The notes under the pieces: model-generated | Database searches by the model: none | What the model was told of the DNA's origin: nothing | What the model saw: the letters and a program-made list of their open reading frames with translations, nothing else | In this document: positions 6,130-13,405 of the stretch, in pieces | Layout: every line of letters begins with the position of its first letter | Position numbering within the stretch: position 1 is the first letter of the stretch | Program-made: the position numbers and the translations under genes | Assembly (NCBI GenBank): GCA_023423775.1 | Contig: JAFAEZ010000105.1 | Location: forward strand, 1-27,468 | DNA: 27,468 bases | Origin: Pseudomonadota bacterium | GTDB lineage: Bacteria; Pseudomonadota; Alphaproteobacteria; Sphingomonadales; Sphingomonadaceae | Reading direction: 5' to 3'

Positions 6130-7110
6130 ATGTCAGTGAAGATGGCTCTAGCGAAACTTTGCGCCTGCGCCGCCGGTGGCGCCATCATCGGCGGCGGCGC
6201 CGTCCATGTCAGCGCCAATCCCCCGGCGCGGCCCGTCATCGTCAAGAAGGCCAAGGCGCAGACGGTGCGTGCCTATCGCACCCATCGCGTCAAGCGCGCC
6301 AAGCAGATCAAGGTCGCGAAGACCGAATGCCAGGTGACGCCGGGCGAGACGGTGACGACTCGCACAATCACCTACGCACCGCCCCCGCCGATGCCGGTTC
6401 CCCTGCCCCCGCCGGTCTCGCCACCGGCAGGCGGCAGCGGCGGCGTGGTCGTCGTCGGTGGCGGCGGCGGCTTCGGCAGCGGTTTCGGCAGCGGCTTCTT
6501 CTCGGGCGGCTTCTTCGGCGGCAGCAGCAGCGGCAACGTGATCTTCAGCGCCTCGACCAGCACGTCGAGCGGCGGCAGCTCCACCTCGACCAGCGGCGGA
6601 TCGACTTCGACCAGCGGCGGATCGACCTCGACTTCGACGGGCGGCATCTCGTCGACCTCGACGTCGAGTTCGAGCGGCAACGTTTCGAGCTCCAGCTCGA
6701 GCAGTTCGTCGTCGAGCTCCTCGTCCAGCTCCAGCTCCAGCTCGAGCTCGTCTTCGAGCGGATCGAGCGGCGGGACGCCGCCGCACAAGCCGCCGCACAA
6801 GCCGCCGCACAGCTCGTCGGGCGGATCGAGTGGCTCAAGCGGCAGCAGCGGTTCGTCGAGCAGCTCCTCGGGCAGCTCGGGCGGCAGCACCAGCTCCTCA
6901 AGCAGCTTCGGCGGCACGTCGAGCGGAAGCAGCTCGACCTCGAGTAGCACCAGCAGCTCTTCGAGCACCAGCTCGTCCACGTCGAGCGGCGGCTCCACCA
7001 GCAGTTCTTCGGGCGGAACCGACGTCCCTGCGCCGCCGATGATCATCCTGTTCGGGGCGGCCGCCGCCGCCCTGGTGGCGCGACGCAGGCTTGGCCGTTC
7101 GGGCGACTGA
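6130..7110 (+). CDS. Ser/Gly-rich low-complexity surface protein with CTERM-like C-terminal tail
   Basis: 326-aa protein, not assigned to a known functional family. The start chosen is the ATG of MSVKMALAKL, since a hydrophobic signal-like stretch (residues 5-29) follows it; the frame is open further upstream to 6007. In order: signal or membrane segment, a basic stretch (33-65, rich in Lys/Arg), a proline-rich stretch (84-99), a glycine-rich stretch (101-132), then about 165 residues dominated by Ser, Thr and Gly including an almost pure serine run, with a PPHKPPHKPPH insert. The last 30 residues read DVPAPPMIILFGAAAAALVARRRL: a PAP motif, a hydrophobic helix and an arginine cluster, as in PEP-CTERM/PAP-type sorting signals. 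It may be a glycosylated exported protein anchored by this tail. Two 21-bp DNA repeats (6583-6624) point to growth by slippage. It ends at a strong terminator. Confidence 0.65.
   Translation: MSVKMALAKLCACAAGGAIIGGGAVHVSANPPARPVIVKKAKAQTVRAYRTHRVKRAKQIKVAKTECQVTPGETVTTRTITYAPPPPMPVPLPPPVSPPAGGSGGVVVVGGGGGFGSGFGSGFFSGGFFGGSSSGNVIFSASTSTSSGGSSTSTSGGSTSTSGGSTSTSTGGISSTSTSSSSGNVSSSSSSSSSSSSSSSSSSSSSSSSSGSSGGTPPHKPPHKPPHSSSGGSSGSSGSSGSSSSSSGSSGGSTSSSSSFGGTSSGSSSTSSSTSSSSSTSSSTSSGGSTSSSSGGTDVPAPPMIILFGAAAAALVARRRLGRSGD
6583..6624 (+). repeat. tandem 21-bp repeat in the Ser-rich coding region
   Basis: Two adjacent 21-bp copies (6583-6603 and 6604-6624) differ at a single base and encode TSTSGGS units; a third, degraded copy follows. 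They sit at the start of the Ser/Thr/Gly domain. Confidence 0.75.
6778..6812 (+). repeat. tandem 12-bp repeat encoding PPHK
   Basis: The unit ccgccgcacaag occurs twice in full (6778-6789, 6790-6801) and a third time nearly complete, encoding PPHKPPHKPPH in the middle of the serine-rich domain. Confidence 0.8.
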
Positions 7111-7128
7111 TCCTTCGATCGCGCAATA

Positions 7129-7164
7129 AAAAGGCCGCGTCCTCCCCTTCGGGCGCGGCCTTTT
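7129..7164. terminator. bidirectional intrinsic terminator
   Basis: An 11-bp perfect stem (7129-7139 with 7154-7164), made of a GC core ggccgcg/cgcggcc flanked by AAAA on the left and TTTT on the right, lies between two convergent genes. The A and T runs give a U-tract on either strand, so it can end both transcripts. Confidence 0.9.
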
Positions 7165-7195
7165 CTTCGTCCGGTCCCGCCGCAGCGGGGAAGCC

Positions 7196-7723
7196 TTACG
7201 GCGTTTGCGTTGCTGCCTCGGCCGGGGCCGCGGCAGCAACCTGGGCCTCCAGCTCGGCCGCGGTCATGCCGATCACCGGACCGCTTGGGGTCGGGGCGAA
7301 GGCGGTGCGAGGAAGCTTCACCGCGCTCTTGCTGAGCTTCACCGTCACATATTGATCGTCGAGCGCTTCGATCGTCCCGACCGTGCCGCCGGCCGTGTCC
7401 TTGACCACCGCGCCGACCGTCATCGCCTGCGCGGCCTGGGCCAGCGTCTGGTCGACCGCCGCGTTAACCTCGGCCTGGGTCATGGCCATGATGTAGCCGT
7501 CCTCGACCGCCGTGAAGGACGAAGCGGGAAGTTGCACCTCATGCTTGTCGGTCTTCAGGATCACATTGGCTCCATCGACCTTCGTGATCGTACCGACCGC
7601 GCCGCCGGCGGTGTCGGCGACCTTGGCGCCGACCGTCATGGTCTGGGCCAGAGCCGCGGCGGGAAGCGTCGCCGCCGCCGCGGCCAGCGAGAGGGAAAGG
7701 AAAAGCTTGTTACGAAAAATCAT
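7196..7723 (-). CDS. periplasmic protein with two tandem ~62-residue repeats, function unknown
   Basis: 175-aa exported protein. The start is the second of two adjacent ATGs, because AGGAG is 5 nt before it and only 2 nt before the first. A clear signal peptide is present (MIFRNKLFLS to AAALAQ, cleavage near residue 27). The mature part is an internal duplication: residues 29-90 and 101-162 both follow the scheme MTVGAxVxDTAGGxVGTI, a short strand with VILK/VTVK, a LP-x-S/T-x-F turn, then a (M)T-A/Q-A-E-x-x-A-x-V helix. The DTAGG-VGTI pattern resembles PRC-barrel-like folds. An Ala-rich tail follows. I do not know its function. It converges with the Ser-rich gene at a shared terminator. Confidence 0.75.
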   Translation of the reverse strand: MIFRNKLFLSLSLAAAAATLPAAALAQTMTVGAKVADTAGGAVGTITKVDGANVILKTDKHEVQLPASSFTAVEDGYIMAMTQAEVNAAVDQTLAQAAQAMTVGAVVKDTAGGTVGTIEALDDQYVTVKLSKSAVKLPRTAFAPTPSGPVIGMTAAELEAQVAAAAPAEAATQTP

Positions 7724-7789
7724 CATCACTCCTAAGATTGCCGCCCTGTTAACCAAGGGACCCGGCTCTTGCGGCCGGTTTCGGCAAGC

Positions 7790-8233
7790 CTATTGGGCGA
7801 TGAGTATCTTTTCAATCTCCTCCACGGGATGGCCGGTCAGGTCCTTGGCGAGCTCGCCGGACAGACGCTTCTCGACCTCCTTGTGATAATGTTTGCGCAG
7901 TTCGCCGAGCGTCTTGGGCGGCGCGACCACGATCAGCGAGTCGTAATCGTTGCGCAGCGCGCGCATGCGCAGCGTCTCCGCCGTCTCTGCCGCGAAGCGG
8001 TCTTCCTCGAGCGTATGGTAATCGGTTTCGGAATAAGCCGATCGCGCGCCCATGCCCTGACCGGAGAAGGTCCGACCGGGCTGGTCGGTCTTCTGGTCGC
8101 GATCGGGCGGACTGACATGCACTTCCTTCTTTTCGACGACCAGGTGGGGATATTCGCCGTCACCCTCGTTGCGGAAGAAAAGGGCTTTCGCGCCGTCCGC
8201 GACCATGACCATCGAATTGTGGGGAACCCGCAT
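7790..8233 (-). CDS. host attachment family protein
   Basis: 147-aa protein of the family named 'protein required for attachment to host cells' (Host_attach). The start is set at the ATG of MRVPHNSMVMVADGAKA because AAGGAG lies 6 nt upstream; the ATG two codons earlier touches the Shine-Dalgarno sequence. Visible features are the opening strand VMVADGAKALFFRN, a central loop rich in Asp/Gln with GRTFSGQGMGARSAYSETDYH, then FAAETAETLRMRALRNDYDSLIVVAPPKTLGELRKHYH and a C-terminal helical part. The family name derives from one Agrobacterium report; its fold resembles release-factor-like domains, so a role in stress or translation is as plausible as attachment. It is divergent from surE. Confidence 0.8.
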   Translation of the reverse strand: MRVPHNSMVMVADGAKALFFRNEGDGEYPHLVVEKKEVHVSPPDRDQKTDQPGRTFSGQGMGARSAYSETDYHTLEEDRFAAETAETLRMRALRNDYDSLIVVAPPKTLGELRKHYHKEVEKRLSGELAKDLTGHPVEEIEKILIAQ

Positions 8234-8333
8234 TTTCATCTCCTTCAAGCTTTGCCGACCAACGCGGCGGCGGCGGGGATGGTTGCGGGCGCGGGCCTTG
8301 CCTCGCGGCAGGGCGAAGGCCATAGCCGGGCGA

Positions 8334-9098
8334 ATGCGGATCCTGCTTACCAACGACGACGGCGTGAACGCGACCGGCCTCAAGGTCCTCGAAAAGATCG
8401 CTCGCTTGTTCTCGGACGACATCTGGATCGTCGCCCCGAGCGAGGAACAGTCCGGCGCCGGCCATTCGCTGACGCTCACCTTGCCGGTGCGGCTGCGCAA
8501 GCTCGGCGAGCGCCGCTTCTGCGTCACCGGCACTCCGACCGACAGCGTGATGATGGCGATCGCCCACGTCATGAAGGACAATAAGCCGGACCTCGTTCTC
8601 TCCGGCGTCAATCGCGGCGCCAATCTCGGCGAGGACGTCACTTATTCGGGCACCGTCTCGGCGGCGATGGAAGGCGCGCTCGCCGGCATCCCCTCGATCG
8701 CGCTCAGCCAGAGCTACGCGCGCGAGGGCATGGGCGACACCGTCCCGTTCGCCGCTGCCGAAGCCTGGGCCGAGCGCGTGCTGCGGCCGCTGATCGAAAC
8801 GCCGATGGCGCCGCGCACCCTCGTCAACGTCAACTTCCCCGCGCTTCCTCCCGACGACGTGCGCGGCATCCGCGTCTGCCAGCAGGGCTTGCGCGATTAT
8901 GGCCGGCTGCAGCTCGTCCAGCGCACCGACACGCGCGGCTATGACTATTTCTGGTTCGGGCTCGGGCCGATGATCCAGACCCCCAGCCATTCGACCGACC
9001 TCGAGGCGGTGGCGGATGGCTATGTCGCGGTGACGCCCCTCCATCTCGATCTCACCCACGGCCCCTCGCTGGGCAGGCTGGCGCAGCTCTTCCCCTGA
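8334..9098 (+). CDS. surE: 5'/3'-nucleotidase SurE
   Basis: 254-aa metal-dependent nucleoside monophosphate phosphatase. The start is the ATG of MRILLTNDDG, the conserved SurE N-terminus carrying the metal-binding Asp pair (residues 8-9). Further signatures are EEQSGAGHSLT with the metal-site Ser, VTGTPTDSV, and SGVNRGANLGEDVTYSGTVSAAMEG with the conserved Asn. Length is typical. The Shine-Dalgarno sequence is weak. The stop TGA overlaps the ATG of the next gene by one base (TGATG), so translation of the K+ channel is probably coupled. SurE is usually linked to stationary-phase survival and the pcm gene, which is absent here. Confidence 0.92.
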   Translation: MRILLTNDDGVNATGLKVLEKIARLFSDDIWIVAPSEEQSGAGHSLTLTLPVRLRKLGERRFCVTGTPTDSVMMAIAHVMKDNKPDLVLSGVNRGANLGEDVTYSGTVSAAMEGALAGIPSIALSQSYAREGMGDTVPFAAAEAWAERVLRPLIETPMAPRTLVNVNFPALPPDDVRGIRVCQQGLRDYGRLQLVQRTDTRGYDYFWFGLGPMIQTPSHSTDLEAVADGYVAVTPLHLDLTHGPSLGRLAQLFP

Positions 9099-10141
9099 TG
9101 ACGCGGCGACGGCGGGGCATCGATCATGCGACCCTGCAGCGCCAGGGACGTTGGCCCGTCTGGCTCTCGATCAGCTGGCGCGTTCTGCTCGTCGTCGGAC
9201 TGATCGGTGCGGCGATCGCCGTCCACTGGTTCGAGCGCGACGGCCTGCACGACAATGCGGACGGCGAGATCAGCTTCCTCGACGTCGTCTATTTCACGAT
9301 GATCAGTATCACCACCACCGGCTATGGCGACATCGCGCCGGTCAGCGATCAGGCGCGCCTGTTCGACGCGCTGATCGTCACTCCGATCCGGGTGTTCGCG
9401 GTGCTGATCTTCCTCGGCACCGCCTACAGCTTCGTCTTCAGGCGCACATGGGACAGATGGCGTATGGCCTATATTCAGCGGCACCTTACGAACCACATCA
9501 TCGTCGCCGGCTACGGCACCAGCGGATCGGAGGCAGTCGACGAGTTGATCGCGCGCGGCGTCGACCCGCGCTCGATCGTCGTGATCGACTGCGAGACCGA
9601 GGCGCTCGAACGCGCCAAGTCGCTCGGAGCGGCGGTGATCGAGGGCGACGCGACGCGCGACAAGACGCTGCAGGCGGTCCGCCTCGCCGAAGCGCGGGCG
9701 CTGATCGTCTCGGCCGGCAGCGACGATACGTCGATCCTTATCACGCTGACCGCCCGCCACCTGGCACCCGACATCACGATCAGCGTCGCGGTGCGCAACG
9801 AGGATAACGAGCTGCTCGCGCGCCAGGCGGGCGCAACCACGGTCATCAATCCGGTGAGTTTCGCCGGGCTGCTGCTCGCCGGATCGACCGACGGAGCGCA
9901 TATCGCGGATTATATCGCCGACCTCGCTTCGACCACCGGTCGGGTCCAGCTCGCCGAGCGCGAGGTCCGGCCCGACGAGCATGGCCAGCCGCTCTCCGCC
10001 CTCGCAAAGGGTCTCGGCGTGCGCGTCTATCGCGACGGCCGTCCCTATGGCTTCTGGGAGCCCGAGGCGAAGGCGCTCCAGCCGGGCGACGTCATCGTCG
10101 AGATCCTGCCGACGACCCGGACCGAGGCCGAGGACGAGTGA
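9098..10141 (+). CDS. two-TM potassium channel with RCK (TrkA-N) domain
   Basis: 347-aa inner-membrane channel subunit. It has a first membrane helix (about 25-44), a pore loop with the K+ selectivity filter TTTGYGD (72-78), a second helix (about 92-113), and a cytosolic RCK/TrkA-N domain starting with HIIVAGYGTSGSEAVDEL (132-149), a Rossmann nucleotide site. Asp and Glu after the second strand (VVIDCETEAL) fit ligand-binding RCK domains. A TrkA-C-like part follows to the C-terminus (about 250-340). The architecture matches MthK/Kch-like channels gated by ligand binding. It starts inside the surE stop codon. Confidence 0.9.
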   Translation: MTRRRRGIDHATLQRQGRWPVWLSISWRVLLVVGLIGAAIAVHWFERDGLHDNADGEISFLDVVYFTMISITTTGYGDIAPVSDQARLFDALIVTPIRVFAVLIFLGTAYSFVFRRTWDRWRMAYIQRHLTNHIIVAGYGTSGSEAVDELIARGVDPRSIVVIDCETEALERAKSLGAAVIEGDATRDKTLQAVRLAEARALIVSAGSDDTSILITLTARHLAPDITISVAVRNEDNELLARQAGATTVINPVSFAGLLLAGSTDGAHIADYIADLASTTGRVQLAEREVRPDEHGQPLSALAKGLGVRVYRDGRPYGFWEPEAKALQPGDVIVEILPTTRTEAEDE

Positions 10142-10206
10142 CGCGCGCAGGCCCCGCACGCTTCCTCTAGGAAAATCGCGTCGGCGCGCTTATTTGCAGC
10201 GCACTC

Positions 10207-11541
10207 ATGGCACTTGAACTCCCCTCCCCGCCCAAGGTCGGCATGGTCTCGCTCGGCTGTCCTAAGGCGCTCGTCGATTCCGAGCGCATCCTCACGAAGC
10301 TGCGCTCCGATGGCTATCAGCTCAGCCCCGACTACGACCAGGCCGACGTCGTGCTGGTCAATACTTGCGGCTTCCTCGACAGCGCCAAGGAAGAAAGCCT
10401 GGCCGCGATCGGCGAAGCGATCGCCGAAAATGGCAGGGTGATCGTCACCGGCTGCATGGGCAAGGACGCCGAGGTGATCCGCGAGCGCTTTCCTCAGGTG
10501 CTCGCCGTCACCGGCCCGCACCAATATGAGAGCGTGGTCGGCGCCGTCCACGAAGCCGCGCCGATGCCGCCGAGCGCCTTCCTCAACCTGGTGCCGGAGA
10601 GCGGACTGAAGCTGACGCCGCGGCATTACAGCTATTTGAAGATCTCAGAGGGCTGCAACCATCGCTGCAGCTTCTGCATCATCCCCTCGCTGCGCGGCGA
10701 CCTCGTCTCGCGTCGGCCGGACGCGATCCTGCGCGAGGCGGAGAAGCTCGTCGCCGCCGGAACCAAGGAGCTGCTGGTCATCAGCCAGGACACGTCGGCT
10801 TATGGCGTCGACCTGCGCCACGCCGAATGGCCGTGGAAGGGTGCGCCGGTCCGCGCGCACATGACCGACCTCGCGCGCGAGCTCGGCAAACTGGGCGCCT
10901 GGGTGCGGCTCCATTACGTCTATCCCTATCCGCACGTCGACAAGGTCATCCCGTTGATGGCCGAGGGGCTGGTCCTTCCCTATCTCGACATTCCGTTCCA
11001 GCACGCCGCGCCGTCGGTGCTGAAGGCGATGAAGCGCCCGGCCAACGAAGCCAAGGTGCTCGAGCGCATCCACGGCTGGCGCGCGATCGCACCGGATATC
11101 ACCATCCGCTCCTCGTTCGTCGTCGGCTTCCCCGGCGAGACCGAGGCGGATTTCGAATATCTGCTCGACTGGCTCGACGAAGCCCAGCTCGACCGTGTCG
11201 GCGCGTTCCGCTTCGAGCCGGTCCAGGGCGCGACCGCCAATGACCTGCCGAACACGGTGCCCGAGGAGGTCAAGGAGGAGCGCTACGCCCGGCTGATGGA
11301 AAAGACGGCGGCCATCTCGGCGGCCAAGCTCCAGGCCAAGATCGGCCGGACGATCGACGTCCTCATCGACGTGGCGGACGGCGAAGGCGGCGCGACCGGC
11401 CGCTCCAAGGCCGACGCGCCGGAGATCGACGGCGAGGTCCATCTGCGCGACGCGCCGCATCTGAAGCAGGGTGACATCGTCCAGGTGCTGGTCGAGGATG
11501 CCGACGAACACGACCTTTACGGAGTTCCCGCCGCCCTATGA
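10207..11541 (+). CDS. rimO: ribosomal protein S12 methylthiotransferase RimO
   Basis: 444-aa radical-SAM enzyme that methylthiolates the conserved Asp of ribosomal protein S12. The N-terminal MTTase domain has three cluster cysteines, Cys18 (SLGCPKALVDSE), Cys54 (VNTCGF) and Cys83 (TGCMGK). The radical-SAM motif is C149-xxx-C153-xx-C156 (GCNHRCSFC), followed by IPSLRGDLVSR. A TRAM domain occupies about residues 375-440. SLGCPKALVDSE separates RimO from the tRNA enzyme MiaB. No clear Shine-Dalgarno sequence precedes the ATG, so a leaderless or A/T-rich start is possible. Its stop overlaps the next start by 4 nt (ATGA), coupling it to the aminopeptidase gene. Confidence 0.95.
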   Translation: MALELPSPPKVGMVSLGCPKALVDSERILTKLRSDGYQLSPDYDQADVVLVNTCGFLDSAKEESLAAIGEAIAENGRVIVTGCMGKDAEVIRERFPQVLAVTGPHQYESVVGAVHEAAPMPPSAFLNLVPESGLKLTPRHYSYLKISEGCNHRCSFCIIPSLRGDLVSRRPDAILREAEKLVAAGTKELLVISQDTSAYGVDLRHAEWPWKGAPVRAHMTDLARELGKLGAWVRLHYVYPYPHVDKVIPLMAEGLVLPYLDIPFQHAAPSVLKAMKRPANEAKVLERIHGWRAIAPDITIRSSFVVGFPGETEADFEYLLDWLDEAQLDRVGAFRFEPVQGATANDLPNTVPEEVKEERYARLMEKTAAISAAKLQAKIGRTIDVLIDVADGEGGATGRSKADAPEIDGEVHLRDAPHLKQGDIVQVLVEDADEHDLYGVPAAL

Positions 11542-12929
11542 CCGACCTCAACGCGCTTCTGCAGGCCGACAAGGGCCAGCCCGCCACCCCCCTCCATCTC
11601 GTCGACAAGAAGAGCTTCGAGGGCTGGCTGGGCGGCCAGCCTGAGCGGGTGCGGCAGGCGGTGAAGGCGCAGGCGTTCAAGGCGGAGGGCTATCAGTTCG
11701 CGACGCTGCCTGGCGAGAAGGGCGACGAATGGTTCGCCGTGCTGGGCGTCGCCAATGTCGACGACCCCAGCGCCTGGTGCCTCGCCAAGGCCGCGGACCT
11801 GCTCCCCGAGGGCACCTATCGCGTTGCGGACCGTAGCCCCGGGCCTGCCGTGCTCGGCTGGCTGCTCGGCCAGTACCGGTTCGAGCGCTACAAGCAGGAG
11901 CCTTCGAAAAAGGGGCCGCGGATCCTGCTGACCGACGAGCCCGCCCGCATCGCTGAAACCGTCTCGATCGCGGAGGCGACTTTCCTCGTTCGCGACCTGG
12001 TCAACATCCCTGCCGGCGATCTCGGCCCGGCCGAGCTGCAGAAAGCGGCCGAGGATCTCGCCGCTGACCATGGCGCCAGCGTCACCACCACGATCGGTGC
12101 GGAGCTCGCCGCCGGCTATCCGATGATCCACGCCGTCGGCGCCGCCGCCACCGCGCCGCGCGCGCCCCGCCTGATCGAGCTCGAATGGGGCGATCCCAAG
12201 AATCCGCGGCTAGCGATCGTCGGCAAGGGCGTCGTGTTCGATTCGGGCGGCCGCGACATCAAGATGGCGTCCGGCATGCGGCTGATGAAGAAGGATATGG
12301 GCGGAGCGGCCCACGCGCTCGGCCTCGCCCGTCTGATCATGAAGGCGCGCCTCCCCGTCCGGCTCCATCTTCTGATCCCGGCGGTTGAGAATGCGATCTC
12401 CGGCGCCGCCTTCCGGCCGGGCGACATTCTCAGGAGCCGCAAGGGCCTGACGGTCGAGATCGGCAATACCGACGCGGAGGGCCGCCTGATCCTGGGCGAC
12501 GCATTGACCAAGGCGGCGGAGGGCAATCCGGAGCTCATCCTCGACTTCGCGACCCTGACCGGTGCGGCCCGCGTCGCGCTCGGCCCCGATCTGCCGGCGA
12601 TGTTCGCCAACGACGACGCGCTTGCGGACGACCTCATGGCGGCGGGCGAAGCCGCGTTCGACCCGATCTGGCGGATGCCGCTCTGGAAGCATTATAACGA
12701 GATGCTCGCCTCCGACGTCGCCGACCTCGGCAACGCCACCGACGCGCCGATGGCCGGCGCCGTGACGGCTGCCCTGTTCCTCCAGCGCTTCGTGCCCGAA
12801 GAGATGCCCTGGGCGCATTTCGACACATTCGCGTGGCGGCCGGCCGGCAAGCCGGGGCGGCCCAAGGGCGGCGACGCGCTGGGGATGCGCGCAGCCTGGC
12901 ACATGCTCAAGGCCCGTTACGCGGCGTGA
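11538..12929 (+). CDS. M17 leucyl aminopeptidase family protein
   Basis: 463-aa two-zinc cytosolic aminopeptidase. The catalytic C-terminal domain shows VGKGVVFDSGG (228-238, with metal-site Lys230 and Asp235), LMKKDMGGAA (249-258, Asp253), and the signature NTDAEGRL (310-317, with Asp312, Glu314 and the catalytic-site Arg316). After VFDSGG the sequence is RDIKMASGM where many family members have LSLKP or LDIKP, a small deviation. The N-terminal domain (1-140) is divergent, as usual. ATG overlaps the rimO stop by 4 nt. It probably degrades peptides for amino-acid recycling. Confidence 0.92.
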   Translation: MTDLNALLQADKGQPATPLHLVDKKSFEGWLGGQPERVRQAVKAQAFKAEGYQFATLPGEKGDEWFAVLGVANVDDPSAWCLAKAADLLPEGTYRVADRSPGPAVLGWLLGQYRFERYKQEPSKKGPRILLTDEPARIAETVSIAEATFLVRDLVNIPAGDLGPAELQKAAEDLAADHGASVTTTIGAELAAGYPMIHAVGAAATAPRAPRLIELEWGDPKNPRLAIVGKGVVFDSGGRDIKMASGMRLMKKDMGGAAHALGLARLIMKARLPVRLHLLIPAVENAISGAAFRPGDILRSRKGLTVEIGNTDAEGRLILGDALTKAAEGNPELILDFATLTGAARVALGPDLPAMFANDDALADDLMAAGEAAFDPIWRMPLWKHYNEMLASDVADLGNATDAPMAGAVTAALFLQRFVPEEMPWAHFDTFAWRPAGKPGRPKGGDALGMRAAWHMLKARYAA

Positions 12930-12999
12930 CGAACCGGCCGTTTCCTCGGCCGAAAAACCCGTAAGGCAACGAAACGAAAGCCGTTCTGCTTGGTTGTAG

Positions 13000-13029
13000 C
13001 TCCGAAACGTGACTCGCGCGAATTCGGAG
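13000..13029 (+). promoter_or_regulatory. inverted repeat overlapping the marR ribosome-binding site
   Basis: ctccgaa (13000-13006) and ttcggag (13023-13029) are perfect 7-bp complements with a 16-nt spacer. The right arm contains the GGAG that serves the GTG start at 13037. As DNA it could be the operator through which the MarR protein controls its own unit; as RNA it would mask the Shine-Dalgarno sequence. Confidence 0.45.
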
Positions 13030-13036
13030 AAACGAC

Positions 13037-13405
13037 GTGGCAGACCGCGCGCTCAAAAGCTGGATGCAGACGCTCATCGCTTATGTCCGCTCCGGCCAAC
13101 CAGACCTTACCAACCGCCAGATGGCGTTGATGCTTCTCGTCTACCTAACCCCCGGGCCGCACACGGTGCGCGGCCTCGCCAACATCCTCGGTGTTTCGAA
13201 GCCCGTCATCACGCGCGCCTTGAACACGCTTGGTTCGCTCGGCTATCTCCGCCGGGTGAGAGACGAGGCGGACCGCAGGAACGTCTTCGTGGCCAAGACA
13301 ACCACAGGGCAGGAATTCCTTGACGGCTTCGAACGCAATATCGAGCACGACGGCGCAGGCAGGAAATCCGGCAAAGAACGCGGCTTCATCCTCCAACCGG
13401 GCTGA
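13037..13405 (+). CDS. MarR-family winged-helix transcriptional regulator
   Basis: 122-aa DNA-binding protein. The GTG start has GGAGA about 7 nt upstream. The winged helix-turn-helix spans residues 27-90: LTNRQMALMLLVYL, then HTVRGLANILGVSKPVITRALNTLGSLGYLRR (HTH with recognition helix), then the wing VRDEADRRNVFVAKTTTGQEFL with the Asp-x-x-Asp-Arg-Arg pattern typical of MarR wings. The C-terminal dimerisation helix is short and ends in a basic tail (GRKSGKERG). It overlaps the NlpC/P60 gene by 86 nt, implying a shared transcript. The ligand and targets are unknown. Confidence 0.85.
   Translation: MADRALKSWMQTLIAYVRSGQPDLTNRQMALMLLVYLTPGPHTVRGLANILGVSKPVITRALNTLGSLGYLRRVRDEADRRNVFVAKTTTGQEFLDGFERNIEHDGAGRKSGKERGFILQPG

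Noticed and set aside
9020..10159. 379-codon open frame on the minus strand
   Set aside because: It is antisense to the K+ channel with its TTTGYGD filter, and has no recognisable motif or ribosome-binding site.
12934..12957. Hairpin cggccg/cggccg after the M17 aminopeptidase gene followed by AAAAA
   Set aside because: The run after the stem is A on the coding strand, so no U-tract would form on the plus-strand transcript; it is not a terminator for this gene.
13009..13323. 104-codon plus-strand frame overlapping marR
   Set aside because: The marR frame has a clear winged helix; this one is Arg/Pro-rich without a domain.
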